Source: Clostridiales bacterium (GTDB lineage Bacteria > Bacillota > Clostridia > Christensenellales > Pumilibacteraceae). Taken from it: a DNA stretch of 34,448 nt. Position 1 is the stretch's first letter, and every line of letters starts with the position of its first letter. This document shows positions 15,841 through 26,478 of this stretch, in pieces. A program made the translations under genes and the position numbers. The DNA lies in assembly GCA_031276725.1 (NCBI GenBank), contig JAISMM010000008.1, forward strand, positions 1 through 34,448, read 5' to 3'. The notes beneath the pieces are model-generated. The model was not told the origin of the DNA and ran no database searches. It saw nothing but the letters and a program-made list of their open reading frames with translations.

Positions 15841-16044
15841 CTACTTGCCGTAACGGCGGTTGAACTTGTCTATGCGCCCGCCCGCGTCGACGTGCTTTTG
15901 CTTGCCCGTATAGAACGGATGGCATTTATTGCAAACGTCAATCTTGTACGCGTCGCCCTTCTTTGTCGTACCCGAAACGAACGACGCGCCGCAAGCGCAT
16001 TCGATCGTTACCTCGTGATAATCGGGGTGTATATCCTTTTTCAT
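15841..16044 (-). CDS. rpmE: Ribosomal protein bL31
   Basis: A 67-residue component of the 50S subunit. It is the zinc-binding form: Cys16 and Cys18 in 'ECACG' and Cys37 and Cys40 in 'VCNKCHPFYTGKQ'. The start at 16044 was chosen over an upstream ATG because 'MKKDIHPDYHEV' is the conserved N-terminus and AAAGGAGGG lies about 11 bases before it. A consensus promoter lies 37-65 bases upstream. First gene of the rpmE-prmC-prfA-queH unit; its stop is 20 bases before the prmC fusion start. Confidence 0.97.
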   Translation of the reverse strand: MKKDIHPDYHEVTIECACGASFVSGTTKKGDAYKIDVCNKCHPFYTGKQKHVDAGGRIDKFNRRYGK

Positions 16045-16080
16045 AAATCGGCTCCCTCCTTTTATAAAGTCAGCCTGTCT

Positions 16081-16109
16081 ATTATATATTAACGGCATTT
16101 TATTGTCAA
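16081..16109 (-). promoter_or_regulatory. Consensus SigA promoter of rpmE
   Basis: Minus-strand TTGACA (16104-16109), 17-base spacer, TATAAT (16081-16086), an exact consensus match driving the rpmE operon. Confidence 0.88.
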
Positions 16110-16234
16110 GTAAAATTACCACTCTTGTTAAGCGGCAAAGCGGCAAATAATGACGTTAACGAGCGGCGGGAGCGGCAAGACAAACGTATCCCGTATCGAC
16201 GCCGATTTTCGCCGCTCGCCCCCCCCGAATATTC

Positions 16235-16263
16235 TTGACATTTGCACAATATAGTGTTATCAT
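16235..16263 (+). promoter_or_regulatory. SigA promoter of mgtC
   Basis: TTGACA (16235-16240), 17-base spacer, TATCAT (16258-16263). It faces away from the rpmE promoter, giving divergent transcription from the same intergenic region. Confidence 0.75.
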
Positions 16264-16303
16264 AAGTATGGTAACCGCACATAATCTTATACGAGGAGCA
16301 AAA

Positions 16304-16960
16304 ATGACTTTTACAGACGAATTATGGTTTTTGGTTAGAATCGTTATCGCCCTTGTGCTGGGCTTCGCGATAGGCATCGAGCGCAAAATGCGCTATAAGG
16401 AGGCCGGCATACGCACGCACGCGATCGTTTCGGCGGGCGCGTGCCTTATTATGATAGTGTCCAAATACGGCTTTACCGACTCGGGCGACTCGGACGGCAC
16501 CCGCATAGCCGCCCAAATCGTTTCCGGAATCGGCTTTATCGGCGCGGGCATAATCTTGTACAAAAAGGAGGTTCTGCACGGACTCACAACCGCCGCCGGA
16601 ATTTGGATGACGGCCGGCGTGGGTATGGCGGCGGGCGCGGGACTTTATATAGTGGCGGTCGGCTCTGCGGCGATAATAATCGGCTTGCAATGCGTTTTGC
16701 ATATGAAAATACGCCTTTTTACAAGCAAGTACCACTACATATTCCGCATTAAATTCACCTGCTATACCGACGAAAACAAAAAAATCAAGGAAATATTTAA
16801 GGTTGACCGCTACTCGAAGGTCAGCTACTTTAACGGCGACGACGGCTCCCAAACCGTCAGCGCCGACATCAAAACCGACAATTTCTACGACGACGACAAA
16901 ATCAAAACCGTTATGACCGAAAATAAATTTATAAAGTCCATTGAACGCATCGACGACTGA
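16304..16960 (+). CDS. MgtC/SapB family membrane protein
   Basis: A 218-residue inner-membrane protein. The N-terminal 140 residues form the MgtC domain with four to five helices: 'VLGFAIGIERKMRYKEAGIR', 'HAIVSAGACLIMIVS', 'IVSGIGFIGAGIIL' and 'GLTTAAGIWMTAGVG'. The remaining 75 residues are a soluble, charged ACT-like C-terminal domain. MgtC proteins affect magnesium homeostasis and, in pathogens, intracellular growth; this copy stands alone without an adjacent Mg transporter. The ATG at 16304 was chosen because GAGGAG lies about 8 bases upstream and the promoter at 16235 excludes earlier starts. Confidence 0.9.
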   Translation: MTFTDELWFLVRIVIALVLGFAIGIERKMRYKEAGIRTHAIVSAGACLIMIVSKYGFTDSGDSDGTRIAAQIVSGIGFIGAGIILYKKEVLHGLTTAAGIWMTAGVGMAAGAGLYIVAVGSAAIIIGLQCVLHMKIRLFTSKYHYIFRIKFTCYTDENKKIKEIFKVDRYSKVSYFNGDDGSQTVSADIKTDNFYDDDKIKTVMTENKFIKSIERIDD

Positions 16961-16993
16961 GCGGAGCAAGCAAACCGAGTGCGACGGACGGGA

Positions 16994-17039
16994 AACCACC
17001 CCGTCGGCTTTCGCCGCCACCCATCCGGAGAGGGGAATT
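16994..17039 (+). repeat. Single palindromic unit between mgtC and nifJ
   Basis: One forward unit with the GTCGGC/GCCGCC version of stem 1 and a slightly altered second stem. It lies 34 bases after the mgtC stop. Apart from this and the nifJ promoter nothing is seen in 16961-17206. Confidence 0.8.
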
Positions 17040-17126
17040 CAAGAAATATGCCGGGTGCGGACGGCAAGGCGATAGGCGAAAAATTGAAAGGCTTTATAAA
17101 AAATCGATTAACGGACGGCATATTGT

Positions 17127-17155
17127 TTGACTTAACGAAATAAACGGAGTATAAT
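17127..17155 (+). promoter_or_regulatory. SigA promoter of nifJ
   Basis: TTGACT (17127-17132), 17-base spacer, TATAAT (17150-17155), leaving a leader of about 45 bases with a GGAGGT site before the ATG at 17207. Confidence 0.82.
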
Positions 17156-17185
17156 AACAAGTATACACACAATAAACGTTATTAA

Positions 17186-20728
<3,543 letters not shown>

Positions 20729-20788
20729 GGCGATAAAATTCCCCATGATAGCGGCGGGATGGTTGCCCGCCCGCCGCTCTCGGTATAT

Positions 20789-20952
20789 CCCCAAAAAGGG
20801 GTGGCGCGTTAGCGGCGGGGTGGTTGGTTGCCCGTCGCACGGCGGTTTATATATGCCGCCTACTAAGCTCCTTACCACCCCGGCACCTATGGTGCCACCC
20901 CTCCCCGGAGGGGAATTATAGAGGCGAGGCACTCCGCAGAGGGGAATTCAAA
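20789..20952. repeat. Inverted repeat pair C downstream of nifJ
   Basis: Reverse unit 20789-20825, in which the second stem is CCCC-AAAAA-GGGG, a 47-nt spacer of a second type containing GGCGGTTTATATATGCCGCC, and a forward unit at 20873-20917 whose first stem is GGCACC-TAT-GGTGCC, followed by one 30-bp filler. The stretch 20729-21120 contains no credible gene. Confidence 0.82.
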
Positions 20953-21120
20953 GGACGCGCCGAGGGCGACCGACTGCCCCCCCTACACCAAAAAAAATTG
21001 CCGCGGTGCATATCGGAGTAACGGCATCACAAAAACAATAATCGCCGCCCACACCGCCTCAAAAAAACGGAAGCGGGCGGATAAGGCGGCAAAAGGCGGT
21101 TCGACCGTGCGGAGATTAAA

Positions 21121-21642
21121 ATGAAGAGAGAAAAATTAGAATTACTGGGCCGTCGAATTTTGTTTACAATTGTGTTCGCTTTTCTCATAATATTGTTCGG
21201 AACTAGGGCGAGTGTTGCAATAACAGCGAGCAACACAAAAAAATACGGAACGATAGTTGAGGCGGAAATTATTGAAACGGTATATACTAACTTAGAAGGA
21301 GCCAATGAATATGGCGGTGGGAATCCTAGATATAATTTGAGATATCTATATGTGGACGAAAACGGCGTGGAGTATACCAACGTGATTCCGTTCGGGACTT
21401 ACGATGAAGCTTTTGCGGAAGAACAGATCGGTAAATTTATACCGATATATATCGACGGTAAAGGGAACAGTCTTGCGGTTGATTATGTGTATGAGAATTA
21501 TACTTGGCCAATATTAAGAGAAGCGGGCATTTGCGCTCTATGCTCGGCAGGATTCATAGCCTATATTACCGTTTCGATACGTTTGGAGATCCGCAAAAAA
21601 CGCGCGGCAAAAGCCGCAGTTCAAACCCTACCCGACTGCTAA
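21121..21642 (+). CDS. DUF3592-like small membrane protein (paralogue of 6216-6725)
   Basis: A 173-residue protein with membrane helices at about residues 12-36 and 136-155, an extracytoplasmic middle domain and a basic C-terminus. The core 'EEQIGKFIPIYIDGKGNSLA' matches 'YIGKTISIYIDGKGHSIPVG' of the protein at 6216-6725 and resembles the DUF3592 closing strand. It is A+T richer than nifJ, and both flanks are palindromic repeats. The ATG at 21121 follows CGGAG by about 7 bases; no clear promoter was seen in the preceding 100 bases. Function unknown. Confidence 0.7.
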   Translation: MKREKLELLGRRILFTIVFAFLIILFGTRASVAITASNTKKYGTIVEAEIIETVYTNLEGANEYGGGNPRYNLRYLYVDENGVEYTNVIPFGTYDEAFAEEQIGKFIPIYIDGKGNSLAVDYVYENYTWPILREAGICALCSAGFIAYITVSIRLEIRKKRAAKAAVQTLPDC

Positions 21643-21704
21643 CCCTCCTCTACCGCCCTACTTTTCCTGAGTTTTCTGCGGACTATCCGCCGCTCTCGGT
21701 ATAT

Positions 21705-21922
21705 CCCCAAAAAGGGGTGGCGCGTTAGCGGCGGGGTGGTTGGTTGCCCGTCGCAATCGGCTATTCCCCAAAATTCCCCTCTGTGGAGGGGTGGCACGTA
21801 GTGCCGGGGTGGTTCAACTATAAAGACTAACCGCTAAAAAATTCACCCTTTTCAGTCGACTACCACCAAATAGTTTAACCACCCCGTCGGCGTCCGCCGC
21901 CACCCCTCCATAGAGGGGAATT
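21705..21922. repeat. Palindromic repeat cluster D
   Basis: Three units: reverse at 21705-21741 (CCCC-AAAAA-GGGG stem), reverse at 21772-21814 (stem GGCAC-GTA-GTGCC) and forward at 21877-21922 (GTCGGC/GCCGCC stem). Partial unit-like sequence continues to about 22035. Confidence 0.82.
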
Positions 21923-22125
21923 TTAGAAACGTGCCGAAAGAGGCTGACAAGCCATTGCGGCAAAAACTGCCTCGCCCGCCGCACTCGGCTATTCCCCAAA
22001 ATTCCCATCCGGGGGGAATCGGAGATTCCCCAAATTATATAAATAACCCCGACCGAATAAAAACAAAGACGCGGCTGACCCGCGCCAAAAGGAGAGTGCA
22101 AAACTTCATAAAGCGATACGTCGCC

Positions 22126-22154
22126 TTGAACGTGTATATTTTTAGCAAGATAAA
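22126..22154 (+). promoter_or_regulatory. Candidate promoter of the ECF S-component gene
   Basis: TTGAAC (22126-22131), 17-base spacer, GATAAA (22149-22154). The match is moderate. It would give a leader of about 100 bases. Confidence 0.4.
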
Positions 22155-22197
22155 CGGTATTTAGCCGTTTACCGTCGGCTTGACCCGTTATCGGGTC
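22152..22197 (+). promoter_or_regulatory. Structured leader with alternative stems before the ECF S component
   Basis: AAACGG (22152-22157) can pair with CCGTTT (22165-22170), while ACGGTA (22154-22159) can pair with TACCGT (22170-22175); the two pairings exclude each other. A second hairpin GACCCG-TTAT-CGGGTC follows at 22182-22197. No known riboswitch consensus was recognised. Confidence 0.4.
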
Positions 22198-22260
22198 GGC
22201 CCGAAAATTAACGGCAAAGAATAGATTTTAATACACAAATCAAAAGGAGATTTATCAATT

Positions 22261-22956
22261 ATGAAAAAGCACGATTCCCAAAACAATACGCCCGAACAAA
22301 ATGACCGCACGACCGCGCGCTCCGATAGCGATGACGGAATAGCCTTTCGCTCCGACGGTTCGGGGGCGGTTACGGACGGCGCGAACGCCGTAAAACCCGC
22401 AAAACCCGCTAATAACGCCGCCAAATTTGCGCCCGTGAACACGCGGCTGATAGTTATTTCCGCGTTGCTGTCGGCAATCGGCATAGTCGTGGCTATGTAT
22501 ATCCCCAAAATTTGGGTCATTCCCGGCGTGATGACGGTTACGCTGGGCGTACACACCCCGATATTTTTGGCTATGTTCTTTAACCCTCTCGCGGCGGTCG
22601 CCGTTTCGATAGTTACCACCGTGGGCTTTATTTTTGTAACGCCGCCGATAGTCGTCGTGCGCGCCGCCACGCACATTATTTTTGCCGCGCTCGGAGGGCT
22701 TGTCACCAAAAAGGTTATGAATAAATTGCCCCGCGCGATGATATTCAACGTTGTTATCGCCTTTATCCACGCCGCCGCCGAGGTGCTTGCCGTGTTTGTC
22801 GCGATGAAGCTGTTCGGCGACCTTATAGTAATCAAGGGTAACGCCGTATTCTATATTCTTGTCGGCGTCGGCGTCGTTACCGTCGGGCACTCGATAGTGG
22901 ACTTTATGCTGGCGTACGCCGTTTATAAGCCCCTCAAAAAGAACGGTCTGTTGTAG
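22261..22956 (+). CDS. ECF-type transporter substrate-binding (S) component
   Basis: A 231-residue protein with a soluble, Asn/Asp/Ala-rich N-terminal 58 residues and then about six hydrophobic helices (for example 'LIVISALLSAIGIVVAMYIP' and 'TPIFLAMFFNPLAAVAVSIV'). The arrangement, with 'HTPIFLAMF' and 'VVRAATHIIFAALGGLVTKK', matches S components of energy-coupling-factor vitamin uptake systems. These membrane proteins bind the substrate and pair with a shared EcfAAT energising module, which is not in this window. The substrate cannot be named from sequence. The ATG at 22261 has AAAGGAG about 10 bases upstream. The N-terminal extension is unusual for the family. Confidence 0.75.
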   Translation: MKKHDSQNNTPEQNDRTTARSDSDDGIAFRSDGSGAVTDGANAVKPAKPANNAAKFAPVNTRLIVISALLSAIGIVVAMYIPKIWVIPGVMTVTLGVHTPIFLAMFFNPLAAVAVSIVTTVGFIFVTPPIVVVRAATHIIFAALGGLVTKKVMNKLPRAMIFNVVIAFIHAAAEVLAVFVAMKLFGDLIVIKGNAVFYILVGVGVVTVGHSIVDFMLAYAVYKPLKKNGLL

Positions 22957-22966
22957 CGAACGCAAG

Positions 22967-23008
22967 CGCGGACGCGGAACGAAACGGCGCGAACGCGGAA
23001 CGAAACGG
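22967..23008 (+). repeat. Two 21-bp tandem repeats
   Basis: ACGCGGAACGAAACGG occurs twice, 21 bp apart, between the ECF S component and the flavodoxin-like reductase, just before the latter's ribosome binding site. Confidence 0.6.
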
Positions 23009-23029
23009 ATAAAAATCGAAGGAGAATTT

Positions 23030-24043
23030 ATGAACGCTATCGTAATAAACGGAAGTCCGAGGGTCAAAAGCAACACTATGCGGCTGACGCGGGCGTTTTT
23101 GGACGGAGCGGGTTTTGACGCGGAGATAATCGACGCGGCGAAGCTCGACATAAAACCGTGCCTCGGGTGCTTCGGCTGTTGGAAAAATACGCCGGGCAAA
23201 TGCGTTATAAACGACGATATGAGCGGAATCTTAAACCAAATTATCGGCGCGGACGTAATAATTTGGAGCTTTCCGCCGTATTATTTTTCGGTTCCGAGCG
23301 GACTAAAAGCGCTTATCGACCGTCAACTGCCGCTCAATTTACCGTTTATGTCCGAGGAGTCCGTGTTCGGCGCCCACGCCCAACGTTACGATTTGCCTCG
23401 CAAGCGCGTCGCCGCAATATCGACGTGCGGATTTTGGACAGCCGCGGGCAATTACGACGGCGTAGCGGCTATGTTCGACCGTATGTACGGCAAAGATAAT
23501 TGGTCGAAAATTTTTTGCGGGCAGGGCGAATTGTTCCGCGTTCCGGAATTGAGCGCGCGGACCGACCTCTATCTTAAAGCGGTGCGGCGGACGGGCGCGG
23601 AATTTGCCAAGGGCGGCATAACGCAAAAGACGCAAGCCGGGCTTGCCGAGCCGCTCTACGAACGCAAGGTGTTCGAGCAAATGGCGGACGCGTCTTGGGG
23701 CGCTGCGAAGGACGGCGGGCCGCCCGACGGGGCGTTTGATTTTACCACGCAAATGGCGGCGCCATACCGCCCCGACGGCAAGGAGCGCGTTATCGAATTT
23801 GTTTACACCGATATTTACAAGCGCTACCAAATAGTGTGCCGCGCCGCCGACCACGACGTTATACGCGCGGACTTTTTGCCATGCACCACGCGGATCGAAA
23901 CCCCCTTCACCGTCCGGCAAGCGATCGCCCGCGGCGAAATCTCGGGCTTTAAAACCCTTTTGCAAAAAAAATACCGCGTTACCGGCGACTTTTCGGTAAT
24001 GAAAAGATGGAACAAGCTATTCGGCGCCCCTCCCCGCCGCTAA
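23030..24043 (+). CDS. Flavodoxin-fold NAD(P)H-dependent FMN reductase with C-terminal extension
   Basis: A 337-residue protein. Residues 1-215 form an FMN-binding flavodoxin-like domain: 'INGSPRVKSNT' (phosphate loop, residues 6-16), 'IIWSFPPYYFSVPSGLKALI', and a cysteine-rich stretch with Cys44, Cys47, Cys50 and Cys58 ('CLGCFGCW') as in iron-sulfur flavoprotein and NAD(P)H reductase relatives. Only three of those cysteines fall in a tight set, so cluster binding is uncertain. Residues 235-337 are an extra domain ending 'GDFSVMKRWNKLFG', possibly SCP2-like. The ATG at 23030 has AAGGAG about 8 bases upstream. Electron donor and substrate unknown. Confidence 0.8.
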   Translation: MNAIVINGSPRVKSNTMRLTRAFLDGAGFDAEIIDAAKLDIKPCLGCFGCWKNTPGKCVINDDMSGILNQIIGADVIIWSFPPYYFSVPSGLKALIDRQLPLNLPFMSEESVFGAHAQRYDLPRKRVAAISTCGFWTAAGNYDGVAAMFDRMYGKDNWSKIFCGQGELFRVPELSARTDLYLKAVRRTGAEFAKGGITQKTQAGLAEPLYERKVFEQMADASWGAAKDGGPPDGAFDFTTQMAAPYRPDGKERVIEFVYTDIYKRYQIVCRAADHDVIRADFLPCTTRIETPFTVRQAIARGEISGFKTLLQKKYRVTGDFSVMKRWNKLFGAPPRR

Positions 24044-24061
24044 TGCGACTAAATTCAATTA

Positions 24062-24820
24062 TTATATTCGCCGCCCGACGCGCACGCTGACCTCGCCGTA
24101 CTCTATTTTTGACACGGTTTCGTCGGCGCGCTTAACCGTCAACGCGCCGTCGGGGGCTATGTCGAGAGCGTAGGCGGCGTAGGGCGGATTATCTTGAACC
24201 GTAACGTAATTGCCGAGGGTGAAACAGCGTTTTTTGTATTGCGGAATAAAATCGGAACCGAAATCGAAGCCGAAAAAGCGGTTTATAATATCGGCGGCGA
24301 GCGGCTCAAAGGGCGGCGCATGACCCGCGCAAAACAAAGCGCCGAAATCCGAATTTTGTTCGCTCCGCGATATGTTTACGCCGATCCCCGTAACGACGCG
24401 CAATGGGGCGCCGCCGGAATCCGAGACGGACTCGCATAAGACGCCCGCCGTTTTTTTGCCGTCGGTATAGACGTCGTTGACCCATTTAAGGCTTGCCGCC
24501 TTGCCGCAAAACCGTTCTATGCATTCGGCGGTTATAAGCCCCGCGCCGCACGTCAAAAGCCCCGGCGCGGAGTAGTTTTTGAGCGCGGCGGGCGGGCAAA
24601 CGATACTCATATAAAGGCCGCCGCGCGGCGAATTAAAAACGCGGCCGAGTCTGCCCTTGCCGGCCGTCTGCTCCTCCGCAAAAACGACGGCGGCGTCCCC
24701 GTTAAACTCCAAGCTTTTAGCAGCGTCGTTAGTCGAGCCGATACTCCCGTACACAAAAACCCCGACCCGCTCCCTAACGCCCGGCAAAAGCAATTCCGTT
24801 AATTTTTGTTTGTTTATCAT
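24062..24820 (-). CDS. birA: Biotin--[acetyl-CoA-carboxylase] ligase
   Basis: A 252-residue biotin protein ligase that activates biotin with ATP and attaches it to a lysine of the carboxylase carrier protein. The core motifs are present: 'GSIGSTNDAAK', 'AEEQTAGKGRLGR' (nucleotide/biotin loop, 54-60) and 'KWVNDVYTDGKKTAGVL' (canonical KWPND has Val for Pro). There is no N-terminal helix-turn-helix, so it is a monofunctional ligase, not the BirA repressor type. The ATG at 24820 has no clear Shine-Dalgarno site. A 46-bp segment covering the start codon and first codons is duplicated upstream at 25093-25138. Confidence 0.92.
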   Translation of the reverse strand: MINKQKLTELLLPGVRERVGVFVYGSIGSTNDAAKSLEFNGDAAVVFAEEQTAGKGRLGRVFNSPRGGLYMSIVCPPAALKNYSAPGLLTCGAGLITAECIERFCGKAASLKWVNDVYTDGKKTAGVLCESVSDSGGAPLRVVTGIGVNISRSEQNSDFGALFCAGHAPPFEPLAADIINRFFGFDFGSDFIPQYKKRCFTLGNYVTVQDNPPYAAYALDIAPDGALTVKRADETVSKIEYGEVSVRVGRRI

Positions 24821-24854
24821 AGCTTATAAAATGTTAAAAACCCGAAAAGATTTG
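24809..24854 (-). repeat. 46-bp direct repeat, birA-proximal copy
   Basis: Identical to 25093-25138. It covers the first four birA codons and 34 bases upstream. With the -35-like TTGTCA that begins at its outer edge it would form TTGTCA-16-TAACAT ahead of birA. Confidence 0.9.
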
Positions 24855-24873
24855 ACAAGGTAAAACCTGCGGA

Positions 24874-25087
24874 GCGGCTAAGAGGAGTGCGGTAGACGTG
24901 CGCAACAGGCGGACTAGCAACCACCCCGTCGGCATTCGCCGCCACCCCTCCGTAGAGGGGAATTTTTCAGCTGTTCGCCGTCAACGCTTCCGGCGAGCGG
25001 CAAAGAGGGGCGCGGTAGACGTGCGCGACAGGCGGACTAACAACCACCCCGTCGGCATTCGCCGCCACCCCTCCGTAGAGGGGAATT
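24874..25087 (+). repeat. Two tandem 123-bp repeats carrying palindromic units
   Basis: Two similar segments begin at 24874 and 24997 (GCGGCTAAGAGG and GCGGCAAAGAGG). Each ends in a forward palindromic unit (24919-24964 and 25042-25087) with the GTCGGC/GCCGCC stem. The block is enclosed by the 46-bp direct repeats. No gene lies in 24821-25152. Confidence 0.88.
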
Positions 25088-25092
25088 TTTCA

Positions 25093-25138
25093 TTTGTTTA
25101 TCATAGCTTATAAAATGTTAAAAACCCGAAAAGATTTG
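25093..25138 (-). repeat. 46-bp direct repeat, galK-proximal copy
   Basis: Perfect copy of 24809-24854, 14 bases after the galK stop codon. It preserves a stranded birA start codon with no frame behind it. Confidence 0.9.
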
Positions 25139-25152
25139 CGAACGCGGGTTGT

Positions 25153-26331
25153 TCACACCCTAATTTCAAATGCGCCGTCATCGGCAAACGCATCATAGAA
25201 CGCGGCGTCAAGCCCCGTCGCCGCCTTGTAGAGTTTGCCGACCGAATCGACAAACTCCGCGACGCGGTCTTTTTGAACGAGCGAAACGGCGCAGCCGCCA
25301 AAGCCCGCGCCCGTCATACGCGAGCCGATACAGCCCGCCGCGCCGCGCGAAAAATTGGTGAGCGCGTCGAGCTCCTTGCCCGTTACCTCGTAGAGGTCGC
25401 GCAACGAATAGTGCGACTCGTTAAGGAGGCGCCCGAGCTCCGCGATATCGCCGCGACGCATAGCCGCGACGCTCCTTTTAACGCGGTCGCATTCGTAAAC
25501 GACGTGGCGCGCCCTGTCGAGAATTTTGCCGCTCAAAACGCCTTTCGCTCCTTCAAAATCGCCGACCGAAACGTCCGCGAGATTTTTTGCGCGCGGAAGC
25601 CTCGTTTGCAAAAGCTCTAAGGCGGCGGTAACTTCGGCGCGGCGCTCGTTATATTTGGACTCTTGGAGCGAGCGCTTTTTGTTGCTGTTGGCTATCACCA
25701 TGGCATAGCCGCCCAAATCGAGCGAAACGTATTCGTATTTGAGCGTCGCGCAGTCAAGAAAAATCGCGTTGCCCTTCTTGCCCATCGCCGACGCGAACTG
25801 ATCCATAATGCCGCAATTGACCCCCGCGTACTCGTTTTCCGCCCTTTGCGACAGGAGCGCCAAGGCGACGTTATCGCCCGTTTTGCAGCCCGCCTCGCCC
25901 GAAAAGGTCGAAAGTGTGTACGCCGTCGCGACCTCTATCGCCGCGCTCGACGACAGCCCCGACCCGAACGGAACATCGCAGTCGTAAAGCAAATCGCACC
26001 CGACTATATTATAGCCGTCGTTTTGCATAACGTAGGCGACGCCCGCCTGATATTCGCCCCATTCGAGCTTGCGGTAACCGTCAAGCCGCCCTATATCGAG
26101 CTCCGCGCGCTTGTCGATAGTGGTGGCGGCAAGCCGGATAACGTTCCCGCCGTTTTTACGCGCCGCGACAAGACAGCGCAAATTCAGCGCAGCCGGCAGA
26201 ACGGGTCCGCCGCAATAGTCGATATGCTCGCCTATTATATTGATGCGTCCCGCCGCCGAAAACAGCCTTACGTCCTCCGTCCGTCCGCCGTAAATCCGCG
26301 CGAACCTTTCTTTAAGCTCCGAATGTGTCAT
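25153..26331 (-). CDS. galK: Galactokinase
   Basis: A 392-residue GHMP-family sugar kinase that phosphorylates galactose with ATP at the first step of the Leloir pathway. The three family motifs are present: 'GRINIIGEHIDYCGG' (residues 29-42, substrate binding; the usual form is GRVNLIGEHTDY), 'VPFGSGLSSSAA' (phosphate loop, 120-131) and the C-terminal 'TGAGFGGCAVSLV'. Catalytic Asp lies in 'CGIMDQFASAMG'. Length is typical. The ATG at 26331 has GGGAG about 11 bases upstream and a promoter at 26366-26395. No other Leloir gene is in the window. A related GHMP sugar kinase specificity cannot be fully excluded. Confidence 0.92.
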   Translation of the reverse strand: MTHSELKERFARIYGGRTEDVRLFSAAGRINIIGEHIDYCGGPVLPAALNLRCLVAARKNGGNVIRLAATTIDKRAELDIGRLDGYRKLEWGEYQAGVAYVMQNDGYNIVGCDLLYDCDVPFGSGLSSSAAIEVATAYTLSTFSGEAGCKTGDNVALALLSQRAENEYAGVNCGIMDQFASAMGKKGNAIFLDCATLKYEYVSLDLGGYAMVIANSNKKRSLQESKYNERRAEVTAALELLQTRLPRAKNLADVSVGDFEGAKGVLSGKILDRARHVVYECDRVKRSVAAMRRGDIAELGRLLNESHYSLRDLYEVTGKELDALTNFSRGAAGCIGSRMTGAGFGGCAVSLVQKDRVAEFVDSVGKLYKAATGLDAAFYDAFADDGAFEIRV

Positions 26332-26365
26332 TATAAAATATCTCCCGTGCGGTTATTACCCTTAT

Positions 26366-26395
26366 ATTATACCACAACGGCGCCTAATAAGGCAA
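26366..26395 (-). promoter_or_regulatory. Promoter of galK
   Basis: Minus-strand TATAAT (26366-26371) with TG one base before it (extended -10), and TTGCCT (26390-26395) 18 bases upstream. Confidence 0.65.
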
Positions 26396-26442
26396 ATAAT
26401 TTGACCGTAAACCGCAAATTATCTTGAATCACTCAATTTTTC

Positions 26443-26471
26443 TTGAAGTAAATTCGCATTTATGCTATAAT
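26443..26471 (+). promoter_or_regulatory. Promoter of the SAM methyltransferase, leaderless start
   Basis: TTGAAG (26443-26448), 17-base spacer, TATAAT (26466-26471). The ATG at 26479 is only seven bases after the -10 element, so transcription should begin at or next to the start codon. There is no Shine-Dalgarno site. Confidence 0.75.
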
Positions 26472-26478
26472 AAGACAT

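Noticed and set aside
22092..22164. A 22-codon frame starting at a GTG near AAAAGGAG before the ECF leader
   Set aside because: The binding site is too close to the GTG and the frame overlaps the candidate promoter and hairpins; no support as a peptide gene.
22255..23199. A 314-codon minus-strand frame across the ECF S component and the reductase start
   Set aside because: Antisense to two plus-strand genes with good ribosome binding sites; no motif.
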